DNA of 64,000 nt from positions 1 through 64,000 of the forward strand of contig NZ_JAUHTQ010000005.1 in assembly GCF_030418165.1 (NCBI RefSeq), in the 5' to 3' direction. The translations under genes were made by a program, and so were the position numbers. This document shows positions 9,303-18,420 of this stretch, one piece after another. How positions within the stretch are numbered: the first letter of the stretch is position 1; the number at the start of each line of letters is the position of its first letter. The stretch comes from Ureibacillus aquaedulcis. GTDB lineage: Bacteria; Bacillota; Bacilli; Bacillales_A; Planococcaceae. Below the pieces are notes generated by a model. The model was not told where the DNA came from and searched no databases. It saw nothing but the letters and a program-made list of their open reading frames with translations.

Positions 9303-9785
9303 TCAGACCGTTAAATCATTTTCTGATTTTATATTAATAGCTTCCTGCAGCAGTCTTTGGAGAACAGCAGCAAACACAGCGATTACAAGTGGAGCAAATA
9401 CAAACACCATTGCAATTAATATGATGCCTGGCGCGTCATCTCTTTCTGCAATTAAATAAAAGAGCGGCATCCCTACCACATATAAGATACTGATCAGAAT
9501 GGCACTGAATTTTATATTCTTTAATGCCTGAACCGAGATTTGCGAGAAAGCCTTATTCTTATCAATATAACTTAAAAGCTTAAAAGCCTGATACAGTGCA
9601 AAATAAAACGGTATTGCAGCCGCATACATATCAATTAAAACTAGATATTTTATAAAAGCAAAATCTGGATATAATTCTGCTGCGAAATTTGCTATATTCG
9701 GAACCAAAAAAATGCAAACGGCAAGAACAGGCAGCCCCATAAGAATAACAGCTATCTTTAAAAAGAGTGTTGACCCTCGTTCCAT
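9303..9785 (-). CDS. DUF2975 membrane protein
   Basis: A 160-residue protein with four predicted membrane helices (about 8-30, 45-66, 92-112, 122-145), matching DUF2975 membrane proteins. These pair with a YozG-like XRE regulator; B. subtilis YoaS-YozG is the textbook pair. The gene order and near-contact with the XRE gene support this. Start ATG 9785 has GAGGTG 6 nt upstream; the in-frame GTG at 9794 overlaps the Shine-Dalgarno. It is the first gene of the operon. Its function is not established, but membrane-sequestration of the regulator is a reasonable inference. Confidence 0.83.
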   Translation of the reverse strand: MERGSTLFLKIAVILMGLPVLAVCIFLVPNIANFAAELYPDFAFIKYLVLIDMYAAAIPFYFALYQAFKLLSYIDKNKAFSQISVQALKNIKFSAILISILYVVGMPLFYLIAERDDAPGIILIAMVFVFAPLVIAVFAAVLQRLLQEAINIKSENDLTV

Positions 9786-9889
9786 AAAAAACACCTCACT
9801 GAATTATTGTCTAGTTGAATTTAACATGTAATTTATCGTTTTGCAATAAATTTTTATTTATTTTTATTTACTTTTTATTGTTATAAAAA

Positions 9890-9925
9890 TAAAAAAGCAT
9901 CCCTTATCTAAAAGAAATGCTTTCA
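9890..9925 (-). terminator. Terminator of the VOC gene
   Basis: On the minus strand AAAGCAtt...ggATGCTTT (9895-9923) is followed by TTTTTTATTTTT, downstream of the stop at 9938. Confidence 0.75.
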
Positions 9926-9937
9926 TAACGGAAGCTT

Positions 9938-10315
9938 TTATTGACATACACCCAAGGGATTACCATCGGGATCATAAAAGGTAAAAAATCTACTTGTTCC
10001 TTCTCCATCGATTTTGTTCACTTGAACCTTCTTGTTAATCAGGGATTTGTATGTTTCATCGATATCCTCCGGGATGAAATTATAATATTTCCCAACACCA
10101 AAATCATTTTTTGGAAATTGCAATGGTTGGTGATTTTCTGTACGAACAAGACATACGACTGTCTGGGATAGTTCATGAATCCTCATAACGCAAGCATCCT
10201 CTTCTAGATAAATCAGTTGAAAGCCAAGTATTTCTTCGTACCATTCGGCAGAAATCTTCGGGTCTTTTACTGGAATAAAAACACCTTCCATCCCCTTTAA
10301 AAGCGGTTTTGTCAT
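9938..10315 (-). CDS. VOC (glyoxalase/dioxygenase-like) family protein
   Basis: A 125-residue vicinal-oxygen-chelate superfamily protein. Both halves are seen: GVFIPVKDPKISAEWYEEILGF at the N-terminus and FTFYDPDGNPLGVCQ at the C-terminus. The latter is the usual metal-ligand-bearing strand, but Gly-Val replaces the common Glu, so catalytic metal binding is uncertain. VOC proteins include glyoxalases, antibiotic-binding proteins and dioxygenases; the sequence does not decide which. ATG 10315 is chosen because AAGGAG lies 9 nt upstream; a TTG at 10324 is the alternative. It directly follows the beta-lactamase-like gene on the same strand. Confidence 0.8.
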   Translation of the reverse strand: MTKPLLKGMEGVFIPVKDPKISAEWYEEILGFQLIYLEEDACVMRIHELSQTVVCLVRTENHQPLQFPKNDFGVGKYYNFIPEDIDETYKSLINKKVQVNKIDGEGTSRFFTFYDPDGNPLGVCQ

Positions 10316-10356
10316 CTTGGTCAACTCCTTCCAAGGGTTTCTTTATTTTCTAACGT

Positions 10357-11391
10357 TTAGTTGAAAGAGTGATAGAGTTCACCAATAATGCCTTTCATTT
10401 GATGAACGCCTAAATCAGTGTTTGTCATGATGACGATTCCTGTTCCTTTCCATGGAAAGGCTACCAACATAGATTGAAAGCCTGCACCCCAACCTAGTGA
10501 TGAAATTTCTAATTCCTTATCAGAGCCATCCAGAAATACGCCAAGCCCAGTCCATTCCTTGCAACCTTGTGAGCGAATCAATTCATTTGCCTTCCCCACA
10601 GAAATCCCGAGCTTACTTTTATTTTTCAAAGCATTTATCAACTCAAGAACGATTTGGGATAGATCCTTTGAAGTTGTCCACAATCCAGAAGCTGCGGGGT
10701 AGGGATAAATAGGATAGCTGCTTTCCAGTAAATTTTCATTATAGTTATGGCCATAAGAGACATCTTCACCTAACGTATCTTGGTTTCTTAATGCAAATGT
10801 GCTATTTGTCATTTGTAATGGCTGTAAGATCAATGCTTCCATTACTTCTTCAAATCTCTTGCCTGTCACGTCTTCTATTAAAAGCTGGACAATACAAAAA
10901 CCAGCATCCGAATATTGAAAATCGCTTTCTGGCTCATACTCTACTTCAATTGGATGTTTACAATAGCGGGTCTTTCCTGCCAATAATTCAACCATTGTGG
11001 GAACACGATCATTTATATCTAGTTCCATAAAACTCTCTTCCGGATCAATGATGCCTGATTGATGACTTAGTAAATTTCGCAGTGTCACACATTTTTTCTC
11101 AGTAAAGTTATTGCTGGGGACCTTCCATGATATGAGTTTTTTATTGACATCTTCATCTAATTCGAGAATTCCTTGTTCCACTAGCTTCATCACCAGCATG
11201 GCTGTTGCAAATTTACTGATTGAACAAGCAGCAAAAATCGATTCGTTGTCCACTTTTTTCAAAGTATCAGCTGCTTGCAACCCATAATTTTCAACCATAC
11301 TAATTTCACCATTATGAATCAAAGATACACTTAAACCAGTTACTTGATAATGCTCCATACGTTCCTTGATGTTGAGATTAAGCTGCCCCAT
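10357..11391 (-). CDS. Serine hydrolase of the beta-lactamase/DD-peptidase (class C) family
   Basis: A 344-residue serine beta-lactamase-fold hydrolase without a signal peptide, so probably cytoplasmic. The catalytic SxxK motif is SISK (about residue 57) and the second motif is YSD (QYSDAG, about 157). The third-motif region GWGAGFQS replaces the usual KTG/HxG. Family members include esterases and peptidases as well as beta-lactamases, so resistance should not be assumed. ATG 11391 is favoured by GGGAGGG 6 nt upstream; 39 nt of extra in-frame sequence lies before it. Possibly co-transcribed with the VOC gene (41 bp gap). Confidence 0.85.
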   Translation of the reverse strand: MGQLNLNIKERMEHYQVTGLSVSLIHNGEISMVENYGLQAADTLKKVDNESIFAACSISKFATAMLVMKLVEQGILELDEDVNKKLISWKVPSNNFTEKKCVTLRNLLSHQSGIIDPEESFMELDINDRVPTMVELLAGKTRYCKHPIEVEYEPESDFQYSDAGFCIVQLLIEDVTGKRFEEVMEALILQPLQMTNSTFALRNQDTLGEDVSYGHNYNENLLESSYPIYPYPAASGLWTTSKDLSQIVLELINALKNKSKLGISVGKANELIRSQGCKEWTGLGVFLDGSDKELEISSLGWGAGFQSMLVAFPWKGTGIVIMTNTDLGVHQMKGIIGELYHSFN

Positions 11392-11497
11392 ATTATCCCT
11401 CCCACATTTTACAATATCATACCACATCAAACGAATGTATGTTCCCTTTTTTCATTGATAAATGAAAGAAAAAAGTGGATTAGAGGATAATACGCTT

Positions 11498-11590
11498 ATG
11501 TCTTTTTATGAACTCATGAAAAAGGAGCTAGATATTCAGCAAATCAAGTCGTTTTCGGAGAACAACCAATCCTTTTGTATTGGTCCCTAA
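11498..11590 (+). other. Short ORF, possible gene remnant
   Basis: A 30-codon ORF (MSFYELMKKELDI...) runs on the plus strand in an otherwise empty gap. Upstream it has only a weak purine stretch. It could be the beginning of a deleted gene; no family can be named. Confidence 0.2.
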
Positions 11591-11622
11591 GCTGAAGATT
11601 TCTTAAAGTAAATCCAAGTCTA

Positions 11623-12408
11623 TTAGACAATTACACGGATCAAATACCGCGAAAATGTAATTGGCAAGCCCTCATTGGTAGCATTCTGTTCAAAGATATT
11701 CGTTACTTCCGATAGATTTTTTTCATAGAGTAACTTATAAATAGATGGTTTTTGGCCAAAGCAGCGAAGTTTTAATACGTCTATTGGGGATTCTATATAT
11801 TCGACACTATTCAAGACTTCCAAACTTGTGATAGAAAAATTGCTATTTGCCAATCTTTCTTTAATCGTTTCTAAAATTGGTGTGCCATATACAGGTTCAA
11901 ACAATTTAGGAAATAGGTCTGCTAGCTCCTTACCCGAATCATCACCAGGATGCATTCCAATTACACAGCCGCCTTCTTTCACGATTCCTTTGAGATATGG
12001 ATAGGCAGAGGTTGGACCCTTTCTTATGTATGCACAATCAAATTCGTCGGTCTTGAAAGGTAATCCATCTTTCGTATTTCCCACAATAAAAGATACATTA
12101 GGTTTTTTATTTGCCAAGCCTAGACCCACTTGAACGAATCCATCGGTTATATCAAAACCGACTATTTTTTTTGCTATTTCACTGCATTTAATTGTGAAGT
12201 CTCCATGTCCGCATCCTATATCCAATACTTTCTGGTTTTCTATCATTCGAGCTACTTCCTCATCAAAAATTGTTTCGGCGTTAGGTTCTGAGTGTGAAGA
12301 GTTCCAAGAATATAGGTACTTTCCTTCAAGGGCCCCTAGTTGCTTGTACCACTCTTTAGAGTGCGGCGATAACCAGTCATCCAGCTTTGTGGGGTTCATT
12401 AATGCCAT
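11623..12408 (-). CDS. Class I SAM-dependent methyltransferase
   Basis: A 261-residue methyltransferase. Motif I is VLDIGCGHGDFT (about residues 57-68), followed by an acidic ribose-binding residue after strand beta-2 (IVGFDITDG). A motif IV-like CAYIRKGPTS follows at about 127. Overall it looks like the small-molecule SAM methyltransferases of Bacilli; no substrate is evident. GGAGG 6 nt before the ATG fixes the start. It stands alone on the minus strand, with no terminator recognised in the short gap after its stop. Confidence 0.82.
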   Translation of the reverse strand: MALMNPTKLDDWLSPHSKEWYKQLGALEGKYLYSWNSSHSEPNAETIFDEEVARMIENQKVLDIGCGHGDFTIKCSEIAKKIVGFDITDGFVQVGLGLANKKPNVSFIVGNTKDGLPFKTDEFDCAYIRKGPTSAYPYLKGIVKEGGCVIGMHPGDDSGKELADLFPKLFEPVYGTPILETIKERLANSNFSITSLEVLNSVEYIESPIDVLKLRCFGQKPSIYKLLYEKNLSEVTNIFEQNATNEGLPITFSRYLIRVIV

Positions 12409-12524
12409 ATTAAACCTCCATTAAATTTTGAATTTGCCCAGCGCTTTTAATCATTCAATGTGGCTGGCACTTTATTATTATTTCTTGTTGAACTGCAGTT
12501 TCCCCTTTTAGAATTTCTTGGATA

Positions 12525-12560
12525 TAAAAAAGCATCACCCAAGGATGGATGATACTTTTT
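12525..12560 (-). terminator. Terminator of the M48-ankyrin gene
   Basis: Minus-strand AGTATCA...TGATGCT (12531-12555) is followed by TTTTTTATAT, 16 bp after the stop. Confidence 0.7.
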
Positions 12561-12575
12561 GCATTTGAACACATA

Positions 12576-13979
12576 TTATTTATATTTTTTCAAAAGTTCG
12601 CCGATTTCTCTTTCACCCGACTGAATTGCTACCATATAAGCATTCATATTTTCTGAATCAGTTAAATTCGGATCTGCTCCCAGATCGAGCAATGCTTGAA
12701 CCGTCTCTAGATCAGAACTCTGAACTGCATAAGTCAGTGCCGTATATCCACTGTAATCTTGATAATTTGGATCACCTCCGGATTCAACCATCAGCTTAAC
12801 CATTTCTGGATCTGCTATTTCAGCTGCCGTCATTAACGCCGTCATCCCATAGCTGCTTTCATAATTTGCATCTGCTCCGGACGCAAGCAATAATTCTACC
12901 ATTTCCGGGTTGCCGCTTTTGACTGCCCAATCCAAGGCTGTACTTCCGTAATAGTCTTCTTGATAGACATCTTCCCCATTTTTGATCATCTTTGATACCT
13001 GATCAATTTCTCCATTCGCAACAGCCAGTATAAATGGTGAAATTTCCGCATCTTCTTCTGTGTATTCCTCATCCTCATAATAGTCCATAGGTTCAGATAG
13101 AAGGAATGTATCCAGAACATATGATATCCCCATAAAAACGAGTAAGATTAATCCGGCTAATGAACCGCTGATAATTATCCAAAGCGCTTTAATTCTGATT
13201 GGCTCGATGATTCGTTCTTGCCTCTCTCCAAAGAATAAAACTATTTCATCAATGCGTTTTGGTAGAGGTGGATGGGTAGATAGGGCTTGGCTTAGCCAAA
13301 CAAAGAACCCTTTTTCTTCGTTTAATTGTTTCATATACTGTTCTTTATTTACGTGTTGATAAAGTTGCTTCCCGATAGCAAGCATTGTTAAACTATTTTG
13401 GGCAGCAGCACTATTTTCTGTGTAATATGCCGCATAGCAATCGCAAGTATATTCGCAAGCCCGCAAATAGAGCTCCGCGATACCAGGTATCCACATGGCC
13501 GGCAAAATAAGCATTTGTTTTGATAGATGATTTCGCTTAATATGGGCAAGTTCATGCGCAAGAACAAAGTTCAGTTCATCTTCCCCATTCATATTTATTA
13601 GTTCAAAAATTTCCGCATAAATAACTACCATATTCCTACCAAAGAAACGAGTAGCAAAAGCATTCAGAATTCCGCCAGACTGCATCACATAAATGTCTGG
13701 AACTTTATTGATTTCCATTTTCCTGCACAGTTCTTCCGCTCTGCCAAAAACTTCAGGGAACTGTTCCGCACTGATTTTCACTGCATTTGAACGGATATTT
13801 CCAATCATTAGCGCGCTAAAGAAAAACGACAATAGCATCAATATCACCAAAACGGCTATCCCGACAATTGACAAGGCCAATACAACATAAGTGATGATAC
13901 TAATTATAAGTACAAGCCAAAAAAACTTATTTTCATTTCTATGTATTAACTCATTCGGTAAAACTGAGTGTTCTTTCAT
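12576..13979 (-). CDS. M48 membrane zinc metalloprotease fused to ankyrin repeats
   Basis: A 467-residue membrane protein. Two N-terminal hydrophobic helices (about 18-60) precede an M48 (HtpX/Ste24-like) protease domain with the zinc motif HELAH at about 142-146. A downstream acidic segment (ACEYTCDCYAA, about 173) supplies the third ligand region, followed by the STHPPLPKR motif. After a third membrane helix (about 270-290) and an acidic linker, the C-terminal 150 residues form about four ankyrin repeats (GSTALDWAVKSGNPEMVELLLASGAD type). M48 proteases handle membrane-protein quality control; the ankyrin tail presumably binds partners. Which side the tail faces was not determined. Strong RBS (AAGGAG). 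The fusion is unusual relative to plain HtpX. Confidence 0.85.
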   Translation of the reverse strand: MKEHSVLPNELIHRNENKFFWLVLIISIITYVVLALSIVGIAVLVILMLLSFFFSALMIGNIRSNAVKISAEQFPEVFGRAEELCRKMEINKVPDIYVMQSGGILNAFATRFFGRNMVVIYAEIFELINMNGEDELNFVLAHELAHIKRNHLSKQMLILPAMWIPGIAELYLRACEYTCDCYAAYYTENSAAAQNSLTMLAIGKQLYQHVNKEQYMKQLNEEKGFFVWLSQALSTHPPLPKRIDEIVLFFGERQERIIEPIRIKALWIIISGSLAGLILLVFMGISYVLDTFLLSEPMDYYEDEEYTEEDAEISPFILAVANGEIDQVSKMIKNGEDVYQEDYYGSTALDWAVKSGNPEMVELLLASGADANYESSYGMTALMTAAEIADPEMVKLMVESGGDPNYQDYSGYTALTYAVQSSDLETVQALLDLGADPNLTDSENMNAYMVAIQSGEREIGELLKKYK

Positions 13980-14160
13980 TTATTGCTCTCCTTAAACTAT
14001 ATTTGCTCATATTATAACTTTGACTGCTTTCTCTTAGATAGGCGTAATTATTTCCATGGCTTTTATATCATATATTCTTTCATAAAAATTAGCTAATCCG
14101 ATAGTTTATCAGATTAGCTTTTAAAGTTGAGAGTATATAGGCGAAGCCCCACCAAATGAT

Positions 14161-14673
14161 TCAATCTATTAGAACTTTATAATAAAAAACAGTAGCATGC
14201 AATTCGTCGTTCGCTGATTTTGCATAATACGGGATTTTTCCAGCCTCTCTATATCCCAGCGAGGAATACAGTAAATTTGAAGGATCTCCTTCCCTTGTAT
14301 CGAGGACTATTAATGTCCGTCCCTCCTGCTTAGCTCGTTCTTCAGCTTCCTTCATGAGTTGACGTCCAATACCCATACGGCGATAATTTGTATTTGTCAT
14401 TAATTTCGCGATTTCCGCTCGGTGTGTACCGTTTTGCTTTGAGCTTAGATGCAATTGGATACTTCCAACTATTCGATTATCTATTTTCGCAGCAAATAAA
14501 ATCACATCCGGATTTACTGCATTTTCCCAATATGCTTTAGCCTCTGAAATCAGTAATGGCGGTAAAAATCCAATCGATGCCCCATCTTCCACTACCCCGA
14601 CCAAAAGCTCCGAAAGCTCCTCAATATGCCCTTCAACTGATAGTAATTGTTCAATTTTCACAGGATTCAACAC
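14161..14673 (-). CDS. GNAT family N-acetyltransferase
   Basis: A 170-residue acetyltransferase. The acetyl-CoA binding motif A is AEIAKLMTNTNYRRMGIGRQLM (given in pieces: V/I-AKLM then R-R-x-G-I-G-R), and the C-terminal LLYSSLGYREAGKIP matches motif B. The frame extends upstream to 14811 and into the oxidoreductase gene. GAGGTG lies 6 nt from a GTG at 14673, and the family-like sequence begins there, so GTG 14673 is chosen. Substrate unknown. It lies 91 bp downstream of the quinone-oxidoreductase-like gene, in the same direction. Confidence 0.85.
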   Translation of the reverse strand: MLNPVKIEQLLSVEGHIEELSELLVGVVEDGASIGFLPPLLISEAKAYWENAVNPDVILFAAKIDNRIVGSIQLHLSSKQNGTHRAEIAKLMTNTNYRRMGIGRQLMKEAEERAKQEGRTLIVLDTREGDPSNLLYSSLGYREAGKIPYYAKSANDELHATVFYYKVLID

Positions 14674-14764
14674 TAAAATCACCTCAATAAATAGATTTAT
14701 CCTATCTAAATTAAATAGAGAGCTAGTCCCACCAAGGATCCCAAGAATCCAGATACCTGCCTTT

Positions 14765-15733
14765 CTATTGCACTTGCAGCAGAACTTTCCCTTCATACTC
14801 ACGGCTTTCAATTAACCTATGCGCCTCCGCTGCATTCCTTAAATTAAATACTTGTGCAATTGGTAAGCTAATTTTTCCCGAAGCAAAAAGCTCTATCACT
14901 TTTTTCGCAATAGGTGCTAATCGAGCAGGATCATGTTTTCTTGTTGTCCCTAAACTGAATCCTTTCACATTTCTGCAGCTGCTATGAACATCATTCGTTG
15001 TGAACGTCCCGGCTTGACCGCTACTATTACCAAATTGCAAAAGTGTTCCATATAAAGCTAAGCAATCTAAACTTCTTCTTGTAACATCCCCAGCAACTGA
15101 ATCAAAAATTAAATTTGCTCCCCGATTATCTGTTTCTCTTAAAACTTCCTGTGCAAATGTCTCATAAGACCATACAAAATCAGCGCCTAAGCTCTTCACA
15201 TAATTTACTTTTTCCGGACTGCCTACAGTGGCGATTATTTTATGAACGCCATATAATTTGGCTAATTGTACAAGCATTGATCCAACTCCACCCGCTGCAC
15301 TATGTATGACAATGGTGTCCGTTTTTTGTACTTGGCCAAGTTCATGTAGAAGCATAAAAGATAAAATTGAAACGACTGGCATTGCCGCAGCCTGTTCAAA
15401 TGAAAGGCTGTCGGGAATTTTATATACCAGTTTCTCGTTTGCCACTACATACTCTGCATATGAACCCGCCTTAGGAAAAGCAATCACTCGATCCCCTTTA
15501 GAGAAAGGGGAATCTGCACCAGCTATTTCTACTGTTCCTGCCGCATCCAAACCTAATGTTAAAGGAAAAGTGGCTTTATTTTTATTTCCATTACGGGACT
15601 TTATGTCTGCATAATTCACACTTGTAAATGCTACTTTAATCAAACATTCATGGTCATCTAATCTAGGTATTTCAACATCAGTGTATAAAAGTACACTTGC
15701 ATCCCCATATTCGTTCTGAACGATTGCCTTCAA
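14765..15733 (-). CDS. Quinone oxidoreductase-like MDR protein
   Basis: A 322-residue medium-chain dehydrogenase/reductase of the QOR type. The N-terminal GroES-like fold has GLDAAGTVE (about 63-71). The NADPH-binding Rossmann motif is SAAGGVGSMLVQLAKLYG (about 146-163), where AAGGVG is the zinc-free quinone-reductase signature. No structural-zinc cysteine cluster is visible. It likely reduces quinones or enones with NADPH in the cytosol. The start is TTG 15733, with GGAGGGG 6 nt upstream. Possibly transcribed with the following GNAT gene. Confidence 0.85.
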   Translation of the reverse strand: MKAIVQNEYGDASVLLYTDVEIPRLDDHECLIKVAFTSVNYADIKSRNGNKNKATFPLTLGLDAAGTVEIAGADSPFSKGDRVIAFPKAGSYAEYVVANEKLVYKIPDSLSFEQAAAMPVVSILSFMLLHELGQVQKTDTIVIHSAAGGVGSMLVQLAKLYGVHKIIATVGSPEKVNYVKSLGADFVWSYETFAQEVLRETDNRGANLIFDSVAGDVTRRSLDCLALYGTLLQFGNSSGQAGTFTTNDVHSSCRNVKGFSLGTTRKHDPARLAPIAKKVIELFASGKISLPIAQVFNLRNAAEAHRLIESREYEGKVLLQVQ

Positions 15734-15953
15734 ATTAATCCCCTCCTAACCGATAATCAAAATTTTACCATCAAATGATTTAATAGGAAATTTTATTTAT
15801 TCTATGGAATTCGATAAGAAATTTTAATGTACTCTTTATGCAGAGGATACTTTTGCTTCTTTGAAGAAAGTTAAAGGATGGAGTTATATACTTTTCATAC
15901 CTCGATCATTAGTTAAATTTTTAACCAGAGGAAGATTATATCAATAACCAAAT

Positions 15954-16415
15954 TTACGTTTTGTTATCTGAAAGCAGCTCTAGTATCTTAATATCCACCG
16001 AATCAATTGATCCAATTTTTTCTTTTAAATCCCATAGCTTGATTGCTGAGATTTCCTCATTTTCTTTAAATGGCTGAAGTTTTTCGATGGTTGTAAAGTA
16101 TACTGGATTTAGTTTGAACTCGCCGCTTCCTGTGTTTTTGGATTTCAATAACCCTTTAAATTCCATATCCGATACCATTTGTCCAGTTTCTTCATATAAC
16201 TCTCTTAATGCACAATCTTTTGGTGTTTCTTTTCCTTCCCTGCTTCCCGCCGGCAATTCCCACTGTTTACGCCAAATGTTATAGCACACTAGAAACTTCC
16301 CATCACATTTGATTACTGCAAATGAACCGGCAACAGGTTGATATTGAAAAATCTCTTCTTCTTTTAAAGTGATGAATTCAACATACTTCCAACCATTATT
16401 CTTAAGTATGGTCAT
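15954..16415 (-). CDS. Nudix hydrolase
   Basis: A 153-residue Nudix protein. The Nudix box reads GSREGKETPKDCALRELYEETG, i.e. Gx5Ex7REUxEExG starting near residue 68. It hydrolyses nucleoside diphosphate-linked compounds; the precise substrate cannot be read. ATG 16415 is preceded by GGAGGTGAT, a near-perfect Shine-Dalgarno, so the in-frame ATG 11 codons earlier is rejected. It stands alone. Confidence 0.87.
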   Translation of the reverse strand: MTILKNNGWKYVEFITLKEEEIFQYQPVAGSFAVIKCDGKFLVCYNIWRKQWELPAGSREGKETPKDCALRELYEETGQMVSDMEFKGLLKSKNTGSGEFKLNPVYFTTIEKLQPFKENEEISAIKLWDLKEKIGSIDSVDIKILELLSDNKT

Positions 16416-16510
16416 TTGATCACCTCCAAAAAGTACTAATATAAACAATTCTCCTAAAATAATAAAAGTCCTTTTTTACCTACACAGTAGAAGGATATAG
16501 TTTCTATATA

Positions 16511-16540
16511 AAAAAACGCCGAGATATATTCTCGACGAAA
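16511..16540 (-). terminator. Terminator of the 84-residue hypothetical gene
   Basis: Minus-strand CGTCGAGAA...CTCGGCG (16517-16537) is followed by seven T, about 40 bp after the stop at 16580. Confidence 0.75.
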
Positions 16541-16579
16541 AGTTTGAAACTGCATACTTGATATGAGTAAAGAAAACAT

Positions 16580-16834
16580 TCAGAAAGTTAACATCTCCCC
16601 TGTCATCAAAAAAACAACACAATAAATGTCCGCTGGTACCCAAACCAGAATGGGCGTCACTGGGTTCACTTTTATTAATAGTCCAATCAATGTGTTTTTT
16701 AGACCTTTGCTCATTTCTATGCTAGGTTCTAAGTTTGGCGAAACAGTGCCATCTTTATCTAATTTAATTTGATTCAAGCTAGCGTTATTATAATCGGCCT
16801 CCAGAAATGCATATTGGGGATTTAAAATCGTCAA
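16580..16834 (-). CDS. Hypothetical 84-residue protein with one C-terminal hydrophobic segment
   Basis: No family was recognised. The product would be 84 residues, polar at first (ADYNNASLNQIKLDKDG), then moderately hydrophobic (LIGLLIKVNPVTPILVWVPADIYCVVFLMTG). The case for a gene is contextual: AGGAG 8 nt before a TTG at 16834 and a good terminator 40 bp after the stop, both on the same strand. In-frame ATGs further upstream (16852/16855) lack an RBS. It may be a small membrane-associated protein. I consider it more likely real than not. Confidence 0.45.
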   Translation of the reverse strand: MTILNPQYAFLEADYNNASLNQIKLDKDGTVSPNLEPSIEMSKGLKNTLIGLLIKVNPVTPILVWVPADIYCVVFLMTGEMLTF

Positions 16835-17067
16835 ATTTACACTCCTCCGCATCATTTATCATTCTCCACGAAAAAGCTCCGAAGCAACATGCATGCAATT
16901 TATCTATTCTATTCATGGAACTGGAGCGACATGTCTTGTACTCCAGATTTTCTTGCCGTTTGAGCAGGATTTCAGCCACTTTTTTTCAATAATCCCGCAC
17001 TTAATGTCGAAATTCAGCCGATTTCCCTATTAATCCAGCCACTTCAAATTTCCTTTTTGCAATTTCA

Positions 17068-17643
17068 TTACTCCAATTTTTGAAACTCTCTAACCATTAA
17101 ATCATGATTCATCGCACCTAGTGCAACAAACTGAATTATCCCTTCCGAGTCAATCATATAGGATGTTGGATAGGCACGAACATTAAACAGTTCCGCAACC
17201 TCGCCTTTTTCATCAATTAGAACGGGAAATCTATATGCTCCATCCTGGATATAGTTCTCGACAGTCATCAAAGAATCTTCTGTGTTTCTAAGGTTAATAG
17301 CCAAAACTACAACATCTTCATCCTCCGAAAATTTTTGGATATCCGGCATCTCGGCTCGGCATGGCGGACACCAGGTAGCCCAAAAATTAAGGAATATTTT
17401 TTTCCCCTTAAATTGTGAAAGTGATAAAACATCGCCTTCCAATGTTTCCAAGGAGAAATCAGGTGCACTGTTTCCACGTTTATTGCCCACTATATTTGTT
17501 TCTGCACTTTCACTGTCATTTTTAGAAGCAACTACAGGATTTTCCGTATCAGTCACCACTTTTTCGGTTGGGCTTGAAAAATATTCAAATAACGCATAAC
17601 CAATCATTGCTACGAAAAGAAGAGCAAGTATAACTTTTTTCAC
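17068..17643 (-). CDS. ResA/TlpA-like membrane-anchored thiol-disulphide oxidoreductase
   Basis: A 191-residue thioredoxin-fold protein with a single N-terminal signal-anchor helix and a Ser/Asn-rich linker. The AhpC-TSA/Redoxin domain has the active site WCPPCRAEMP (Cys at about 92 and 95) and a cis-Pro in AYPTSYMID. ResA-like proteins reduce apocytochrome c or other exported thiols on the outer face of the membrane, taking electrons from CcdA. The CcdA gene lies immediately upstream (17-bp gap) in the same operon, which supports that role. GTG start with AGGAG 11 nt upstream. It differs from B. subtilis resA in not being next to resBC, so the client protein is open. Confidence 0.85.
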   Translation of the reverse strand: MKKVILALLFVAMIGYALFEYFSSPTEKVVTDTENPVVASKNDSESAETNIVGNKRGNSAPDFSLETLEGDVLSLSQFKGKKIFLNFWATWCPPCRAEMPDIQKFSEDEDVVVLAINLRNTEDSLMTVENYIQDGAYRFPVLIDEKGEVAELFNVRAYPTSYMIDSEGIIQFVALGAMNHDLMVREFQKLE

Positions 17644-17660
17644 TGGTCACAAATCTCCTT

Positions 17661-18416
17661 CTATCCTAAATTGGAAAGCCATGTTCCATCAATCAGCCTT
17701 AGTAAATACGCACTTAAGCGAGGCATTTGTTCAAAAAATAGAAGTAATCCCATGATGATCATCATGATTCCGCCGACCTTCATAATGATTCCGGACCTTC
17801 TTACAATCCATTTAGAGGATCCCAAGAAGAACGTTAAAATGATAAACGGAACTGCAAACCCAATTACATACATAAACGTATACAAAAGACCTTCCCTTGG
17901 ATTAGTAGCAGCCAATACCAAAATCGAGGCAAAAATAGGACCTATACAGGGAGTCCACCCGGCTGCAAAACCCAGTCCAACAAAAAATGTACCCAAATAG
18001 CTCGATGACCGTTTCGTGTATTGAAAACGTCTTTCCTTCATCATTACGGGTATTGTTAACCATCCAGCAATTACTAGTCCCATAAAGATAATGAATATTC
18101 CTGCCAGCCTCTGTATCAGTAATGCGGTATTCCCTATAAATAGCTGCTGCAGCCACTGCCCCAGATAAGAAGCACTAGCACCCAGACTGATAAAAACAAT
18201 AGCGATTCCAATTAAAAAGACAATAGAATGACTTAGTATTTTTTTCCGAATCGAGGGCGTCTGTTCTGCTTGGATTTCCATTACACTTATACCTGTTATG
18301 TAAGAAAGGTAGGCTGGAAACAACGGCAAGACACATGGTGACAAAAAGGAAATGGCCCCTGCTCCGAACGCTAAAAAAACACCAACTAAAAGTGCTGTAT
18401 CTGTCTCTATTATCAT
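17661..18416 (-). CDS. ccdA: CcdA-type cytochrome c biogenesis/thiol-reductant membrane protein
   Basis: A 251-residue protein with six predicted membrane helices, of the DsbD-transmembrane/CcdA family. Two conserved cysteines lie in the right places: FLSPCVLPLFPAYLSY (about residue 28) and GWTPCIGPI (about 153). They carry reducing equivalents from cytoplasmic thioredoxin to an extracytoplasmic partner, here presumably the adjacent ResA-like protein. The ATG lies 4 bp from the preceding stop with GAGGTG upstream, so translation is coupled to the upstream membrane-protein gene. Confidence 0.9.
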   Translation of the reverse strand: MIIETDTALLVGVFLAFGAGAISFLSPCVLPLFPAYLSYITGISVMEIQAEQTPSIRKKILSHSIVFLIGIAIVFISLGASASYLGQWLQQLFIGNTALLIQRLAGIFIIFMGLVIAGWLTIPVMMKERRFQYTKRSSSYLGTFFVGLGFAAGWTPCIGPIFASILVLAATNPREGLLYTFMYVIGFAVPFIILTFFLGSSKWIVRRSGIIMKVGGIMMIIMGLLLFFEQMPRLSAYLLRLIDGTWLSNLG

Positions 18417-18420
18417 TTGA

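Noticed and set aside
16788..16979. 63-codon ORF overlapping the 84-residue hypothetical gene
   Set aside because: No Shine-Dalgarno is evident, and the overlapping frame is better supported by RBS and terminator.
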